From Devosia riboflavina (GTDB lineage: Bacteria; Pseudomonadota; Alphaproteobacteria; Rhizobiales; Devosiaceae): a stretch of DNA of 64,000 bases. Where the stretch lies: NCBI RefSeq assembly GCF_000743575.1, contig NZ_JQGC01000033.1, positions 124,001 through 188,000 of the forward strand, given 5' to 3'. Of the stretch, positions 51,313 to 62,567 are shown piece after piece. The translations under genes were made by a program, and so were the position numbers. A model generated the notes under the pieces. It had not been told where the DNA came from and made no database searches. It saw only the letters and a list, made by a program, of their open reading frames with translations. Positions within the stretch are counted from its first letter, which is position 1. The number at the start of each line of letters is the position of its first letter.

Positions 51313-53166
51313 TCAGGTCCCCTGTGCGGGGACGGAATGGGCTACGGCGTCCTCGGCGCTCTCTTCGGAAACCGATACGCCGCTCTCGCGCGCCTGCTCC
51401 TGCGCATTGCTGACCAGTAGCCTGCTGAGGTTTCGCCAGTCTTCGCCACCCAGTTGCAGTTCGAATCGCTGCCGGTCGCGGGCGCGCACGCCTTCCAACA
51501 CTTCGGCGACCTCCTCCTCGCTGGCACCGAGCATGGCGATAGCCTCGCCGCCGAGAATGACAGCCGATTCGAAGGTTTCGCGAAGCTGGTACTCCACTCC
51601 CGCCTGGATCAATTCGATGCTGTGCTGTCGATCGAAGGACCGCGCCACCACCCGCGCCAACGGAAACTCGTCGCGCAGCAATTCGGCGATGCGCGTCGTC
51701 TGCTCGCGTTGGTCGGTACAGATCAGGATCAGGTCCGCCGTACTCGCGCCGGCAGCACGCAGGATATCGAGGCGCGTCCCATCACCGTAATAGACCTTGA
51801 ACCCGATCTGCGCCGCAGCCCGGATCATGTCCGTATCATTGTCTATGATCGAAACCGAATGGCGCATGGCCAGCAAGGGCTGGCTGGCGATCTGCCCGAA
51901 GCGCCCGAAGCCAATGATCAGCACCCGGCTATTGAGCCCATCGGCCGTCTCGACGCCATCCATCGATTCCACGCGCTTGGGCATCAGATAGCGCAGGCCG
52001 ATCATGGCGAATGGCGTCAGCACCATGGAAATGATGACCGTCGCCGTAAAAATCGCATTGCTTGGGCCATCGATAAGCCCCGCCGCAACGGCAGTCGTAT
52101 AGAGCACGAAGGCGAATTCGCCGCCCTGCCCCATCAGCACCGCCCGCTCCAGCGCCTCCCCATGCCCCGAGCGCAGCAGCCGCGCGATCACATAGATCGC
52201 CCCCGCCTTGACCAGCATGAAGGCCAGCACGCTGACCGCGATGAGCTGCCAATTCTCCCCGACAATCCCCAGATCGAGCGACATGCCCACGGCCAGAAAG
52301 AAGAGCCCGAGCAAAAGGCCGCGAAACGGCTCGATATCGGCCTCAAGCTGGTGCCTGAAAGTCGATGTCGACAGCAATACGCCCGCAAGAAACGCCCCCA
52401 TGGCCATGGAAAGCCCGCTGACCTGGAACAACAGCGCCGCGCCCAGCACCACCAGCAGCGCCGCCGCCGTCATCACCTCGCGCGCCTTGGACGAGGCAAG
52501 AATGGCAAAGAACGGGTTCATCACCCGCCGTCCGAGCACGATCAGCAGCAGGATGGCGCCGATGGCACTGCCAAAGCCGATGGCGCGCGTCAGCATGGAT
52601 TGATCCTCGGCCGCAGGCGCCAGGATCGCCACGACAGCCAAAAGCGGCACGATGGCGAGGTCTTCGAGCAGCAGGATAGACACCATCTTCTGCCCGCTCT
52701 CGGACGCCAGCTCCCCGCGCTCCGCTAGTATCTGCATGACGATCGCGGTCGAGGTCAGCACGAAGCCCATGCCGAAAATGAAGGCAACGACAGGCGCAAA
52801 TCCGAGCAGCAGCCCGACACCGGTCAGCAGCAACCCGCAACAGGCGACCTGAATGACGCCAAGCCCGAAGATTTGCTTGCGCAGGGCCCAGAGCTTGCTC
52901 GGCTCCATTTCGAGCCCGATGATGAAAAGAAACAGCACCACGCCCAATTCGGCCAGGTGCAGAACCGAACTCGGATCGGCAATCAGCCCGATGCCGGATG
53001 GCCCCAGCAGCAGCCCCGCCGCCAGATAACCCAGCACCGAACCAAGCCCAATACGCCGAAACAGCGGAACGGCCACCACGCCGGCAGCCAGGAGTGCCAC
53101 GACGGGAACGAGATCGACGCCGCTATGCGCGGCCTCAGCCGCGTGGATGACAGCTTCTCCGGCCAT
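51313..53166 (-). CDS. CPA2 family monovalent cation/proton antiporter with RCK domain
   Basis: A 617-residue KefB/KefC-like protein. About 12 membrane segments cover residues 15-385, including the family region LGYLAAGLLLGPSG and FLAGVLLSTSTFRHQLEADIEPFRGLLLGLFFLAVGM. An RCK N-type nucleotide-binding domain follows (VLIIGFGRFGQ, YYGDGTRLDIL) and an acidic C-terminal tail. It exports K+ or Na+ in exchange for protons. The ATG at 53166 is preferred over an upstream start at 53220 because GGGGG precedes it and the earlier segment is basic, not conserved-looking. Confidence 0.92.
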   Translation of the reverse strand: MAGEAVIHAAEAAHSGVDLVPVVALLAAGVVAVPLFRRIGLGSVLGYLAAGLLLGPSGIGLIADPSSVLHLAELGVVLFLFIIGLEMEPSKLWALRKQIFGLGVIQVACCGLLLTGVGLLLGFAPVVAFIFGMGFVLTSTAIVMQILAERGELASESGQKMVSILLLEDLAIVPLLAVVAILAPAAEDQSMLTRAIGFGSAIGAILLLIVLGRRVMNPFFAILASSKAREVMTAAALLVVLGAALLFQVSGLSMAMGAFLAGVLLSTSTFRHQLEADIEPFRGLLLGLFFLAVGMSLDLGIVGENWQLIAVSVLAFMLVKAGAIYVIARLLRSGHGEALERAVLMGQGGEFAFVLYTTAVAAGLIDGPSNAIFTATVIISMVLTPFAMIGLRYLMPKRVESMDGVETADGLNSRVLIIGFGRFGQIASQPLLAMRHSVSIIDNDTDMIRAAAQIGFKVYYGDGTRLDILRAAGASTADLILICTDQREQTTRIAELLRDEFPLARVVARSFDRQHSIELIQAGVEYQLRETFESAVILGGEAIAMLGASEEEVAEVLEGVRARDRQRFELQLGGEDWRNLSRLLVSNAQEQARESGVSVSEESAEDAVAHSVPAQGT

Positions 53167-53267
53167 GATTCGTAACCCCCGTCTCGTCCTGATCAGAACG
53201 ACACTGGTCGGCAGAGGCACTTTCCGTCAAGGCTTCGGACTGCAAGGGTGCCCCGCGCCGGAAAACG

Positions 53268-54518
53268 CTAGGAAGAGGTTTCGACCCCGGTCGGCGCCGT
53301 TCCATCGGGCGGCTCCATACGCTCCTGCTTGCGCTTTTCCGCGCTGTCCTCGGCTTCCTGCCGCTGTTCCCTGATGGCCTGTGCTGCATTGGCCAGCAGC
53401 GCCTCGCGCTCGGTCATCCTGCTCGTGCGCCGCACCGGCCGCTTCGGCATCACCGGTTTGCTCGGCAGCGTATGGGTCAGGATCGAGGTCGCGATCAACA
53501 GCGTCGGCACGGCCACAAGCCCACCCACCGGCCCCCAGGCCCAGAGCCAGAAGGTGATCGAGAGAAAGATCACGAAGGGATTGAGCGTCATCGTCCGACC
53601 TATGAAATGCGGCGTAACGATCTGCCCCTCGACGAAATTGACGCCCATATAGCAAAGCGCCGGCAACACGATCTGCTCAAGCCGCGTCTGCGTCCCGAGC
53701 CCGACAGCCAGCAGGATCAGGATCATCGTGCCCTGCCCCACATAGGGAATGTAGTTGAGCACCGCCGCCAGCGCCCCCCAGAGGATCGGCGAGGGCATGC
53801 CGATGGCCCACATCACCAGCGTCACCGCCAGCCCCACGCAGCAATTGATGAAGGTGATCGAGAGCAGGAAACGGCTGACCTTGGCCTCGACATCGCGAAA
53901 CACATGCGCCGTCCGCCACCGCATTTTTCGCGTCACGCAGAGCGACAGGACCGAAATGCGGATATGATCGCGCGTCGCGACGAAGAAATAGAGGCTGGCC
54001 AGAAAAATCAGGATTTGCGCCAATAGGGTCGGCGCCAACAGCGCCACGCTCGTCACCGCGCTGCCGTCCTCGACATTGACATTCATCGCGGCCGAGCCGC
54101 CGCCGAAAACCTCGCTGAGCTGCGACTGGAACTGCGAAAACGTCTCGAGCGGCTCCTTCAAATTTGCCAATTGCCCCTGCAGCTTTTCCCAGATCAGAGG
54201 CGCACGCGCCACCCATTCGCTGAGCGGCAAGGCGAAGGCTACGATTCCCGCCCCAATTACGCCGAGCAGCAACAGCACCACCACCGCCGCCGAAAGCGCC
54301 GGCGGCACGCCCACCCTTTCCAGCCGGTCGGCCACCGGCCCGAACATCAGCCCAATGACGATGGCCAGCGTCACCGGCGCCAGAAACATCTGCCCCGCCT
54401 GCAAGACGAACAACAGCACCACGGCTCCGATCGCCACCACCGACAGCCGCGCAGCATTGTCGAGCACACGCTCGAACTGGCTTTCATTCATGTCGTCGGG
54501 CGGAGATGGGGCTTTCAT
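53268..54518 (-). CDS. AI-2E family transporter (PerM-like)
   Basis: A 416-residue membrane protein with about eight segments and the AI-2E family architecture: a pair at the N-terminus, a soluble helical part around residues 110-170, then the core with YIPYVGQGTMILILL, NFVEGQIVTPHFIGRTMTLNPFVIFLSI. The last 70 residues are charged and cytoplasmic. Members export diverse small molecules or ions; the substrate is unknown. It is divergent from the nucleoside hydrolase gene across 141 bases. Confidence 0.9.
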   Translation of the reverse strand: MKAPSPPDDMNESQFERVLDNAARLSVVAIGAVVLLFVLQAGQMFLAPVTLAIVIGLMFGPVADRLERVGVPPALSAAVVVLLLLGVIGAGIVAFALPLSEWVARAPLIWEKLQGQLANLKEPLETFSQFQSQLSEVFGGGSAAMNVNVEDGSAVTSVALLAPTLLAQILIFLASLYFFVATRDHIRISVLSLCVTRKMRWRTAHVFRDVEAKVSRFLLSITFINCCVGLAVTLVMWAIGMPSPILWGALAAVLNYIPYVGQGTMILILLAVGLGTQTRLEQIVLPALCYMGVNFVEGQIVTPHFIGRTMTLNPFVIFLSITFWLWAWGPVGGLVAVPTLLIATSILTHTLPSKPVMPKRPVRRTSRMTEREALLANAAQAIREQRQEAEDSAEKRKQERMEPPDGTAPTGVETSS

Positions 54519-54659
54519 GGCAGCTTTCGGGGCTTGGTGACGCTGCCCCTACAACGTTGCCTGTCGATGAGCGTTCCTTTGGCCTATTGCCCTGTCGACC
54601 GCCGCTCTTCGCCTCGTTAAAGTCCCGCCGTTTTCATCCGGTTTGTCCAGGGACTATTC

Positions 54660-55601
54660 ATGCCGCGCAAGATCATCATCGACACCGACCCCGGTCAGGA
54701 CGACGCCGTAGCCATCCTTCTGGCGCTGGCCTCCCCCGAAGATTTCGACGTCATCGGTGTCGTCGCCGTGGCCGGCAATGTCGGCCTCCACCACAATGCC
54801 AATAATGCGCGCAAAATCGTCGAACTCGCCGGCCGTCCCGACGTCCCCGTCTATGCCGGCTGCGCCCGCCCCATGCGCCGCACGCTCGTCACCGCCGAGC
54901 ACGTCCACGGCGACACCGGCCTAAACGGCCCCGATCTGCCGGCGCCAAAAATCGAACTCCAGCCCCAACACGGCGTCGATTACATCATCGAAACCCTGCT
55001 TAGCGCCGAGCCCAAAACCATCACGCTCTGCACCCTCGGGCCCTTGACCAATATCGGCATGGCCCTCGTGAAAGAGCCGAAGATCGCCGAGCGCGTCGCC
55101 GAGATCGTCATGATGGGCGGCGCCTATTTCGAAGTCGGCAACATCACCCCGGCCGCCGAATTCAACATCTATGTCGACCCCGAAGCCGCCGACATCGTCT
55201 TCCGCAGCGGCATCAAGATCACCGTGCTACCGCTTGATGTGACTCATCAAATCCAGTCCACCCCGGCCCGCCTCAACGCGATTCTGGCGCTCGGCAATCG
55301 CTCCGGCCAGGCCGCCTACGACATGCTGACCTTCTCCGAAGGCTTTGACCTCAAGAAGTACGGCTGGGAAGGCGCCCCGCTCCACGACCCCACGGTCATC
55401 GCCTACCTCATCGACCCCACCCTCTTCGAAGGCCGCGAGTGCAACGTGACCGTCGAAACCGCAAGCGAACTCACCGTCGGCATGACCGTAACCGACTACT
55501 GGCACGTCACCGACAAGCCGCGTAACGCGACCTACCTCCGCAACGGCAACGCCGAAGGCCTCTTCAAGCTCCTCACGGAGCGCCTCGCCCGCCTGCCATA
55601 A
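54660..55601 (+). CDS. Nucleoside hydrolase (IunH family)
   Basis: A 313-residue enzyme splitting ribonucleosides into base and ribose. The calcium-binding motif DTDPGQDD (8-15) is complete, followed by TLGPLTNIG, MMGGAYFEVGNITPAAEFNIYVDPEAA and a late LHDP motif with His and Asp. Purine salvage is the likely role; base preference cannot be told. A palindromic repeat follows the stop. Confidence 0.94.
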   Translation: MPRKIIIDTDPGQDDAVAILLALASPEDFDVIGVVAVAGNVGLHHNANNARKIVELAGRPDVPVYAGCARPMRRTLVTAEHVHGDTGLNGPDLPAPKIELQPQHGVDYIIETLLSAEPKTITLCTLGPLTNIGMALVKEPKIAERVAEIVMMGGAYFEVGNITPAAEFNIYVDPEAADIVFRSGIKITVLPLDVTHQIQSTPARLNAILALGNRSGQAAYDMLTFSEGFDLKKYGWEGAPLHDPTVIAYLIDPTLFEGRECNVTVETASELTVGMTVTDYWHVTDKPRNATYLRNGNAEGLFKLLTERLARLP

Positions 55602-55637
55602 GACAGTTGAGCGTACGCGCTTCCAAACCCACCAATC

Positions 55638-55708
55638 TCATCCCGCGAAAGCGGGGACCTCCGTTCCACTTCGAAGGAAAACAGAGGTTCCCGCTTCCGC
55701 GGGAATGA
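55638..55708. repeat. Palindromic repeat, CCCGCGAAAGCGGG type, second copy
   Basis: Inverted arms (about 55638-55661 and 55684-55708) match the element at 12218-12285 in the core CCCGCGAAAGCGGG and the flanking GGGACCTC/GAGGTTCC. It lies between two convergent genes, like many such intergenic repeats, and may help end both transcripts. Confidence 0.8.
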
Positions 55709-55724
55709 CACCGAGTTTATGGAG

Positions 55725-55770
55725 CCCTTCGCCTCCCTCCCCCTTGTGGGGAGGGATTGAGGGTGGGGGG
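55725..55770. repeat. G-rich intergenic repeat with CCTCCCC/GGGGAGG hairpin
   Basis: CTCCCTCCCCCTTGTGGGG followed by AGGGATTGAGGGTGGGGGG. The first part forms a CCTCCCC-N-GGGGAGG hairpin. This motif type recurs between genes in Hyphomicrobiales genomes (from memory), and here sits beside another repeat in the convergent gap. Confidence 0.55.
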
Positions 55771-55779
55771 TATCGGCAA

Positions 55780-57366
55780 TCACCGCGCCCCCAACTCCAC
55801 CTCCCGCGTCACCCCAATATTCTCCAAAAACGTCCGATCATGGCTGATCACCAGGATCGCCCCATCGAACGCCCTGAGTCCCGCCTCGATCTTCTCCACC
55901 GCCTCGACATCGAGATGATTGGTCGGCTCATCAAGCACCAGCAGCATCGGCGGCGTCTTCCCGCCCACAGCGCAAGCCAGTCCCGCCCGCAGCATTTCCC
56001 CGCCGCTCAGCGTCCCCACCTTCTGCAGCGCCGCATCCGCCCGAAAGCTGAACGCCGCCAGCAATGACCGGCAATCATTCTCCGAACTCTCGCGATTAAG
56101 TCGCCCAAAATTCTCGACAATGCTCTCGCCCCGGTCCAGCAACCCCACCTGCTGATCGAGCAGCGCCATCGGCCCGCCGATCTGCACGGAGCCCGCAAAC
56201 GGCGCCAATTGCCCGGTGAGCAGCTTGATCAGCGTCGTCTTCCCAGCCCCATTGGGCCCCGTCACCGCCACCCGCTCGGGCCCGATAATCTCCATATCGA
56301 AATTCCGGATCATCGGCGCCGCCTCGTCATAGCCCCCGGTCAACCCGCTCGCCCGCAGCACCACCTTGCCCGAAGGCAGATTGCTCGGCGCCAGTTTCAC
56401 CGCGAATGGGGTAAGAACCTCGATCCGCTCCCGCGCCGCCCGCGCCTGCTCGCTCGCAGCACTCGCCATCTTTTCCGCCAGCGCGTCGAGCCCACCCGCC
56501 GTCTCCTCGGCCCGTCCTTTCAACCCGCCGAGCACGATCTTCGGCATGTCTCCCTTGGCGCCCTTGCGCCGTCCCCCAGCATCGCGCTGCGCCTGCTTTT
56601 CCCGCGCCTCCTGCGCCTTGCGCGCCACATCGCGCACCTGCCGCTCGGCCACATCGCGATCATGCTCGGCCGCCTGTAATTCCAACGCCTTGCGCTCGCG
56701 ATAAAGGCTCCACCCGCCGCCATAGGTCTTCGCACCCAGCGTCGTCAGCTCAACAATCGCATCAACCTGTTCCAGCAAGCCGCGATCGTGACTCACGACA
56801 ATGGCCGCACCCCGCCACCCCGCCAGCAGTTCCGCCACCGCCGCCCGGCCCTCGACATCGAGATTATTGGTCGGCTCATCGAGCAAGATCAGGTCCGGCT
56901 CGGCAAACACCAGAGCCGCCAACGCCGCCCGCGTCCTCTGTCCACCGGACAGAGTAGACAGCAACGTCTCCGCCGTCACGGGCAGCCCCAATTGCGCCAC
57001 CGCTTCATCCAGCCGGGCCTCCAGCGTCCAGTCGGCCTCGGCCAATTCATCAACCGTCGCCTCCCCGCCCATCGCCTTGGCGAGCAAAAGCAACTCCGCG
57101 CGAACCCCAAAGAGATCGGCAACGGTCTCCCCCTCTGCCGGCTGCACCTGCTGCCGCAGCACACCCATGCGGCCCGTGCCGCTGATCGTGCCGCCGCTCG
57201 GCGTCAGTTCGCCGGCAATCAGCCGCAGCAGCGTGGTCTTGCCCACGCCATTGCGCCCCACAAGGCCTGTGCGGCCCGGGCCAAAGGTCAGATCGAGATC
57301 GGAAAAGAGTTTGTGGCCGTCAGGACCGGTATAGGAAAGATGCGAAATCGTTACGGAAACGGGCAT
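55780..57366 (-). CDS. ABC-F family ATPase (second in window)
   Basis: A 528-residue ABC-F protein with two ATPase domains and no membrane segments. Domain 1: GRNGVGKTT, LSGGQRTRAALAAL, LLDEPTNNLD. Then an Arg/Lys/Glu-rich linker of about 90 residues (coiled coil), and domain 2: GPNGAGKTT, TLSGGEMLRAGL, LVLDEPTNHLD. It lacks EttA-specific length, so it is a different subfamily, possibly acting on the ribosome. The ATG at 57366 is preferred to a TTG 24 bases earlier. GGAGA lies about 11 bases upstream. Confidence 0.9.
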   Translation of the reverse strand: MPVSVTISHLSYTGPDGHKLFSDLDLTFGPGRTGLVGRNGVGKTTLLRLIAGELTPSGGTISGTGRMGVLRQQVQPAEGETVADLFGVRAELLLLAKAMGGEATVDELAEADWTLEARLDEAVAQLGLPVTAETLLSTLSGGQRTRAALAALVFAEPDLILLDEPTNNLDVEGRAAVAELLAGWRGAAIVVSHDRGLLEQVDAIVELTTLGAKTYGGGWSLYRERKALELQAAEHDRDVAERQVRDVARKAQEAREKQAQRDAGGRRKGAKGDMPKIVLGGLKGRAEETAGGLDALAEKMASAASEQARAARERIEVLTPFAVKLAPSNLPSGKVVLRASGLTGGYDEAAPMIRNFDMEIIGPERVAVTGPNGAGKTTLIKLLTGQLAPFAGSVQIGGPMALLDQQVGLLDRGESIVENFGRLNRESSENDCRSLLAAFSFRADAALQKVGTLSGGEMLRAGLACAVGGKTPPMLLVLDEPTNHLDVEAVEKIEAGLRAFDGAILVISHDRTFLENIGVTREVELGAR

Positions 57367-57550
57367 GGATCGAGAATTCTCCAAGGGCAAGGCAGGTCGG
57401 CATTGCGTTGGAGAAGCGTTCCATCAGGCACCATCCGGTCGGGTTACGGTGCCCCATAAATAGCGCAGCGACAGGCAGCGTCAACCGCCCTCTGGCAAAT
57501 CATCGGCCTCGGGAGTAGTGTCCGGCCTCTCTTTTCAGCGGACCACGCCC

Positions 57551-58162
57551 ATGGATCTCTTCACCCTCGCCGCCTTCACCGTCGCCTATGCCATCGCCGT
57601 GCTCGTGCCCGGTCCCGGCGTAGCCGCAGTGGTCGCCCGTGCGCTGGGCGGCGGCTTCAAGGGTGCCTTCCCCATGGTCCTCGGTATCCTCGCCGGCGAT
57701 CTCGTCTATTTCGTTTTCGCCGTCTTCGGCCTCGCCGCCATCGCCACATGGTTCGGCCCGATCTTCGTCATCGTGCGCTGGGCCGGCGCGGCATACCTGC
57801 TCTACATCGCCTGGAAATTCTGGACGGCAAAGCCCGGCGCCGAGCAGATGAAGCCCAAGAACGAAGACCCCTGGAAGACCTTCCTCGCCGGCTTCTCCCT
57901 CACCATGGGCAATCCGAAGACCATCGTCTTCTACCTCGCCATCCTGCCCACCGTGATTCCACTCGACCAGATGAACCCCGTCGCCTTCATCGAACTGACC
58001 GCCATCGTGGTCGTCGTCCTGCTGCTGATCGGTTGCGGCTATGCCTGGCTCGCCTCCGCAGCCCGCGAAATGTTCAAGAGCGAAAAGGCCTTGGGTCGTC
58101 TCAACAAGACTGCGGGCGCCATGATGGCAACGGCGGCAGGACTTGTCGTTCTTCAGCATTAA
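57551..58162 (+). CDS. LysE/RhtB-family exporter
   Basis: A 203-residue membrane protein with about six segments and the LysE family opening AYAIAVLVPGPGVAAVVARALGGGFKGA, plus the conserved GNPKTIVFYLAILP. Such proteins export amino acids or related amines; the substrate is unknown. It is divergent from the ABC-F gene across a 184-base region with an imperfect GGCACC/GGTGCC dyad. Confidence 0.9.
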   Translation: MDLFTLAAFTVAYAIAVLVPGPGVAAVVARALGGGFKGAFPMVLGILAGDLVYFVFAVFGLAAIATWFGPIFVIVRWAGAAYLLYIAWKFWTAKPGAEQMKPKNEDPWKTFLAGFSLTMGNPKTIVFYLAILPTVIPLDQMNPVAFIELTAIVVVVLLLIGCGYAWLASAAREMFKSEKALGRLNKTAGAMMATAAGLVVLQH

Positions 58163-58196
58163 TCTGGAAGTAACCAACACTTGCCATGCTCGTCCT

Positions 58197-58403
58197 ATGG
58201 CAAGTCTCAGCACCATCTCCCAGATGTCTCGCTACGAGCAGATGAACTACTACCGCGAGAAGCGGAAGGCTGCCTATTCCCAGTTGCAAGCGCTGAACAG
58301 CCAGGCCAATGGCTTGGTCTCGGTCAAGCTTTCCGAGTCCCAGGGCCTGGGCAATCTGGCCGCCAAGATCGCCTATCAGCGCAGCACCAATAAGACGGCC
58401 TAA
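58197..58403 (+). CDS. Small hypothetical protein, Tyr/Gln/Ser-rich helix
   Basis: A 68-residue basic, soluble protein (MASLSTISQMSRYEQMNYYREKRK at the front in two short helices; ending AAKIAYQRSTNKTA). It has no Cys and no signal peptide. The Shine-Dalgarno is poor and an inner ATG at 58224 could be used. It begins 35 bases after the LysE-type gene and its stop overlaps that of the convergent DUF2087 gene by four bases. No family is recognised. Confidence 0.55.
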   Translation: MASLSTISQMSRYEQMNYYREKRKAAYSQLQALNSQANGLVSVKLSESQGLGNLAAKIAYQRSTNKTA

Positions 58404-58957
58404 GCCACCTCTTCCGCCCGCCGGACCCGCCGCAACAACGGCGACAGTTCCACCGGCGGCTTCTGCTCGATCCGCTGATAAATCCGCCCATCCTTGCTGC
58501 GCACAGCATAGCCCAGCGACACCAGCGCCCGCCGCAGCAGCGCATGGTCGCCAAAGCTGGCCCATGCCGTCAGCAGCGCCGTCATCTCGGCATCCGAATA
58601 GATCCTGCCCGCCTCCATTCGGCTCCACAACGCCCAAAGGCAAAGCGGCTGCAAACTGTTCTTCGCCGGCCAGCGCATGAGCACACCGCGCTCATCAAAG
58701 TGCCGCGCCACCCGCTCGATCAGTTCGGAATCAGCCTTCGGCGCCGGTGCCACCTGCTCGGCAGCATCACTCTCGGCCCGGAAATGCTGGTAGTTCTTAT
58801 ACCCCGCCGACTTGCTCAACAGATTGAGCATCTCAACGTGGCCCAGCGGCGCAGTGCGCTCGCGGGGCGGCGCCTCGCGCTGCGCCAGAGCTTCCCGCAA
58901 AGCGCGGGCAAAAGCCGAGAGATCGGCGATAGTCAGTGCGTGAATTTCTCGCGACAT
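58400..58957 (-). CDS. DUF2087-domain protein, probable regulator
   Basis: A 185-residue protein. The N-terminal 75 residues hold a helical module with HVEMLNLLSKSAGYKNYQHFRAE, like a small DNA-binding or glyoxalase-linked helix bundle. Residues about 95-165 are a DUF2087 domain (MRWPAKNSLQPLCLWALWSRMEAGRIYSDAEMTALL and LRRALVSLGYAVR), which resembles a winged helix. AGGA six bases before the ATG at 58957 decides the start over an upstream TTG. A role in transcription is plausible but not shown. Confidence 0.82.
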   Translation of the reverse strand: MSREIHALTIADLSAFARALREALAQREAPPRERTAPLGHVEMLNLLSKSAGYKNYQHFRAESDAAEQVAPAPKADSELIERVARHFDERGVLMRWPAKNSLQPLCLWALWSRMEAGRIYSDAEMTALLTAWASFGDHALLRRALVSLGYAVRSKDGRIYQRIEQKPPVELSPLLRRVRRAEEVA

Positions 58958-59148
58958 GTCACATCCTTGTACATGCCTCAACCGCCAGTTAGGCAGTGTC
59001 GATGGTCACCGGCTTTCGACGAGGCACGAGGACGTCCTGTCGGTATTTCAATGAGCAGGTTTAGCTTCCCTCGCGGGACGGCGACGCCTCGGTGAACTGC
59101 AGACCGTGCCCCCGAAATACCCCGGCGACGCCGGAAACTCAAGACACC

Positions 59149-60764
<1,616 letters not shown>

Positions 60765-60765
<1 letters not shown>

Positions 60766-61628
60766 CACGCTCTCCCATCGGTCAGAGCCTTGATGTACCG
60801 GCCAAGCACGGTGGTCGAAATGATCGTCGCCGTCGCAAACACGCCCGGGAAAATCCCGACCCACCAGCCACGCCGCAAATAGCCCTGCCCTTCGGAGAGC
60901 ATCAGCCCCCATTCCGGCGTCGGCGCCTTCGGCCCGAGCCCGAGATAGCTTAGCGCCGCCGATTGCAGGATGGCGCTGCCGATCCCCAGCGTCGAGAGCA
61001 CGATCAGCGGCCCCACCGTATTGGGCAGGATATGCCGCAAAAGCGTCCGCATCGGCGGTTGCCCCAACACCCGCGCTGCTTCGACATAGCCCGAAGTGCG
61101 CACCACCATCACCTGCGCCCGCACGATGCGCGCATAGCCGGGAATGGACGCAATCGCGATGGCAATGAGAATATTGGTCACGCCCGTGCCGAGAAACGCC
61201 ACCACGGCCATCGACATAAGAAGGCCCGGAAACGCCAGCAGCACATCGATAACGCGCATCAGCGCCAGATCGATGACCCCACCGGCAACACCCGCACTGA
61301 GCCCGATGACAATCCCCGCTGCCACAGCCAGCGCGGTCGCACAAAGCCCGATATAAAGCGAATAGCTGGCCCCATGCACCACGCGCGAGAAAATATCGCG
61401 CCCGAGTTGATCGGTCCCAAAGATATGCGCCCAGGACGGCGGCTTCAGCGACGCCAGCAGATCCGGAGCATAGGGATCGTAAGGCGCGACAAATCCGGGT
61501 GCCAAGGCGCAGACCACCATGAATGTCAGGATCAGCCCCGCCAGAAGCACACCAAGCGGCACGCGCCCACGCCGCAGCTTCCCGGCCGCTCTGCCGGCGC
61601 CGCCCATTTCAATGGAAAGATTGGTCAT
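60765..61628 (-). CDS. ABC importer permease, DppC type
   Basis: A 287-residue inner-membrane protein with six segments and the N-terminal DppC-like YDPYAPDLLASLKPPSWAHIFGTDQLGRDIFSR block, plus an EAARVLG coupling loop (EAA motif). It forms the channel with the DppB-type permease, which its start overlaps by four bases. Confidence 0.94.
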
Positions 61629-62557
61629 GCACGGGCTCGCAAACGCGGATCGACGACGCGATAGAGCAGATCGACGATGATATTGATGGTCACGAAGACG
61701 AAAGCCGAAAACAGCACGACGCCGAGCACCACCGGAATGTCCTGATTGCGCACCGCCTGCAGCGTGATCCGCCCCAGCCCCGGCCGTCCAAACACCTGCT
61801 CGGTGATGATGGCACCTGCCAGCAGCGCCCCAAACGTCTCTGCCGCAATTGTCAGCGCCGGGATCAGCGCATGCCGCAAGGCATGGCGCCAGCGTACCGC
61901 CCAAAGGGAAAGTCCTCGCGTCCGCGCCGTCAGCGCAAAAGGCTGCTCCAGCGCCTGATCCATCTCATTGCGCATCACCTGGCTCAGCGTCCCGAACAGC
62001 GCAATGCCCAGCGTCGCCACCGGTAGCACCAGCGATTTCCAGCCCTGATCTCCCACAACGGGAAAGATCGGCCATTGAAACGAAAAGAAGGTCAGCAGTA
62101 GCAGCCCGATCCAGAAGGCCGGCGTCGAAACGCTCACCAGCTCCAGCGATGAAATCACCCGCCGCAGCCAGTTGTCCCGCCCCGCCGTTGCCAGTGTCGC
62201 CAACACCGCCATTGAAAACGCCAGCAGCACCGCAAGGCTCGCGAGCGTAATCGTCGAACCCAACTCGCTGGTAATAATGGAAACCACCGTTCGCCGCTGC
62301 TGATAGGACGTCCCGAGATCGCCCGTCACAGTGCGGCCGACAAACCCCGCATATTGCCGCCAAAGCGGCTGATCGAGCCCGAAATCGGCGCGAATACGAT
62401 CGCGCATTTCAGGCGTAACGGTGCTGTCCGCCCCATAAATCACCTGCACGGGATCGCTGGGCAACAGTTGCAACACGATGAATGCTAGAGAAGCGGCGGC
62501 CCAGAGGACCGCCGCTCCCGCCAGAAGGCGTGTAAAAAGCTCTTTGGCCAAGGCCAA
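61625..62557 (-). CDS. ABC importer permease, DppB type
   Basis: A 310-residue permease with six segments. The N-terminus has the DppB pattern LLPSDPVQVIYG and FGLDQPLWRQYAGFVGRTVTGDLGTSY; the coupling loop is in FALTARTRGLS. The start is a TTG with AGGA eight bases upstream; no ATG is available before the first segment. It lies 10 bases after the binding-protein stop. Confidence 0.92.
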   Translation of the reverse strand: MALAKELFTRLLAGAAVLWAAASLAFIVLQLLPSDPVQVIYGADSTVTPEMRDRIRADFGLDQPLWRQYAGFVGRTVTGDLGTSYQQRRTVVSIITSELGSTITLASLAVLLAFSMAVLATLATAGRDNWLRRVISSLELVSVSTPAFWIGLLLLTFFSFQWPIFPVVGDQGWKSLVLPVATLGIALFGTLSQVMRNEMDQALEQPFALTARTRGLSLWAVRWRHALRHALIPALTIAAETFGALLAGAIITEQVFGRPGLGRITLQAVRNQDIPVVLGVVLFSAFVFVTINIIVDLLYRVVDPRLRARA

Positions 62558-62567
62558 GTCTAAAATC

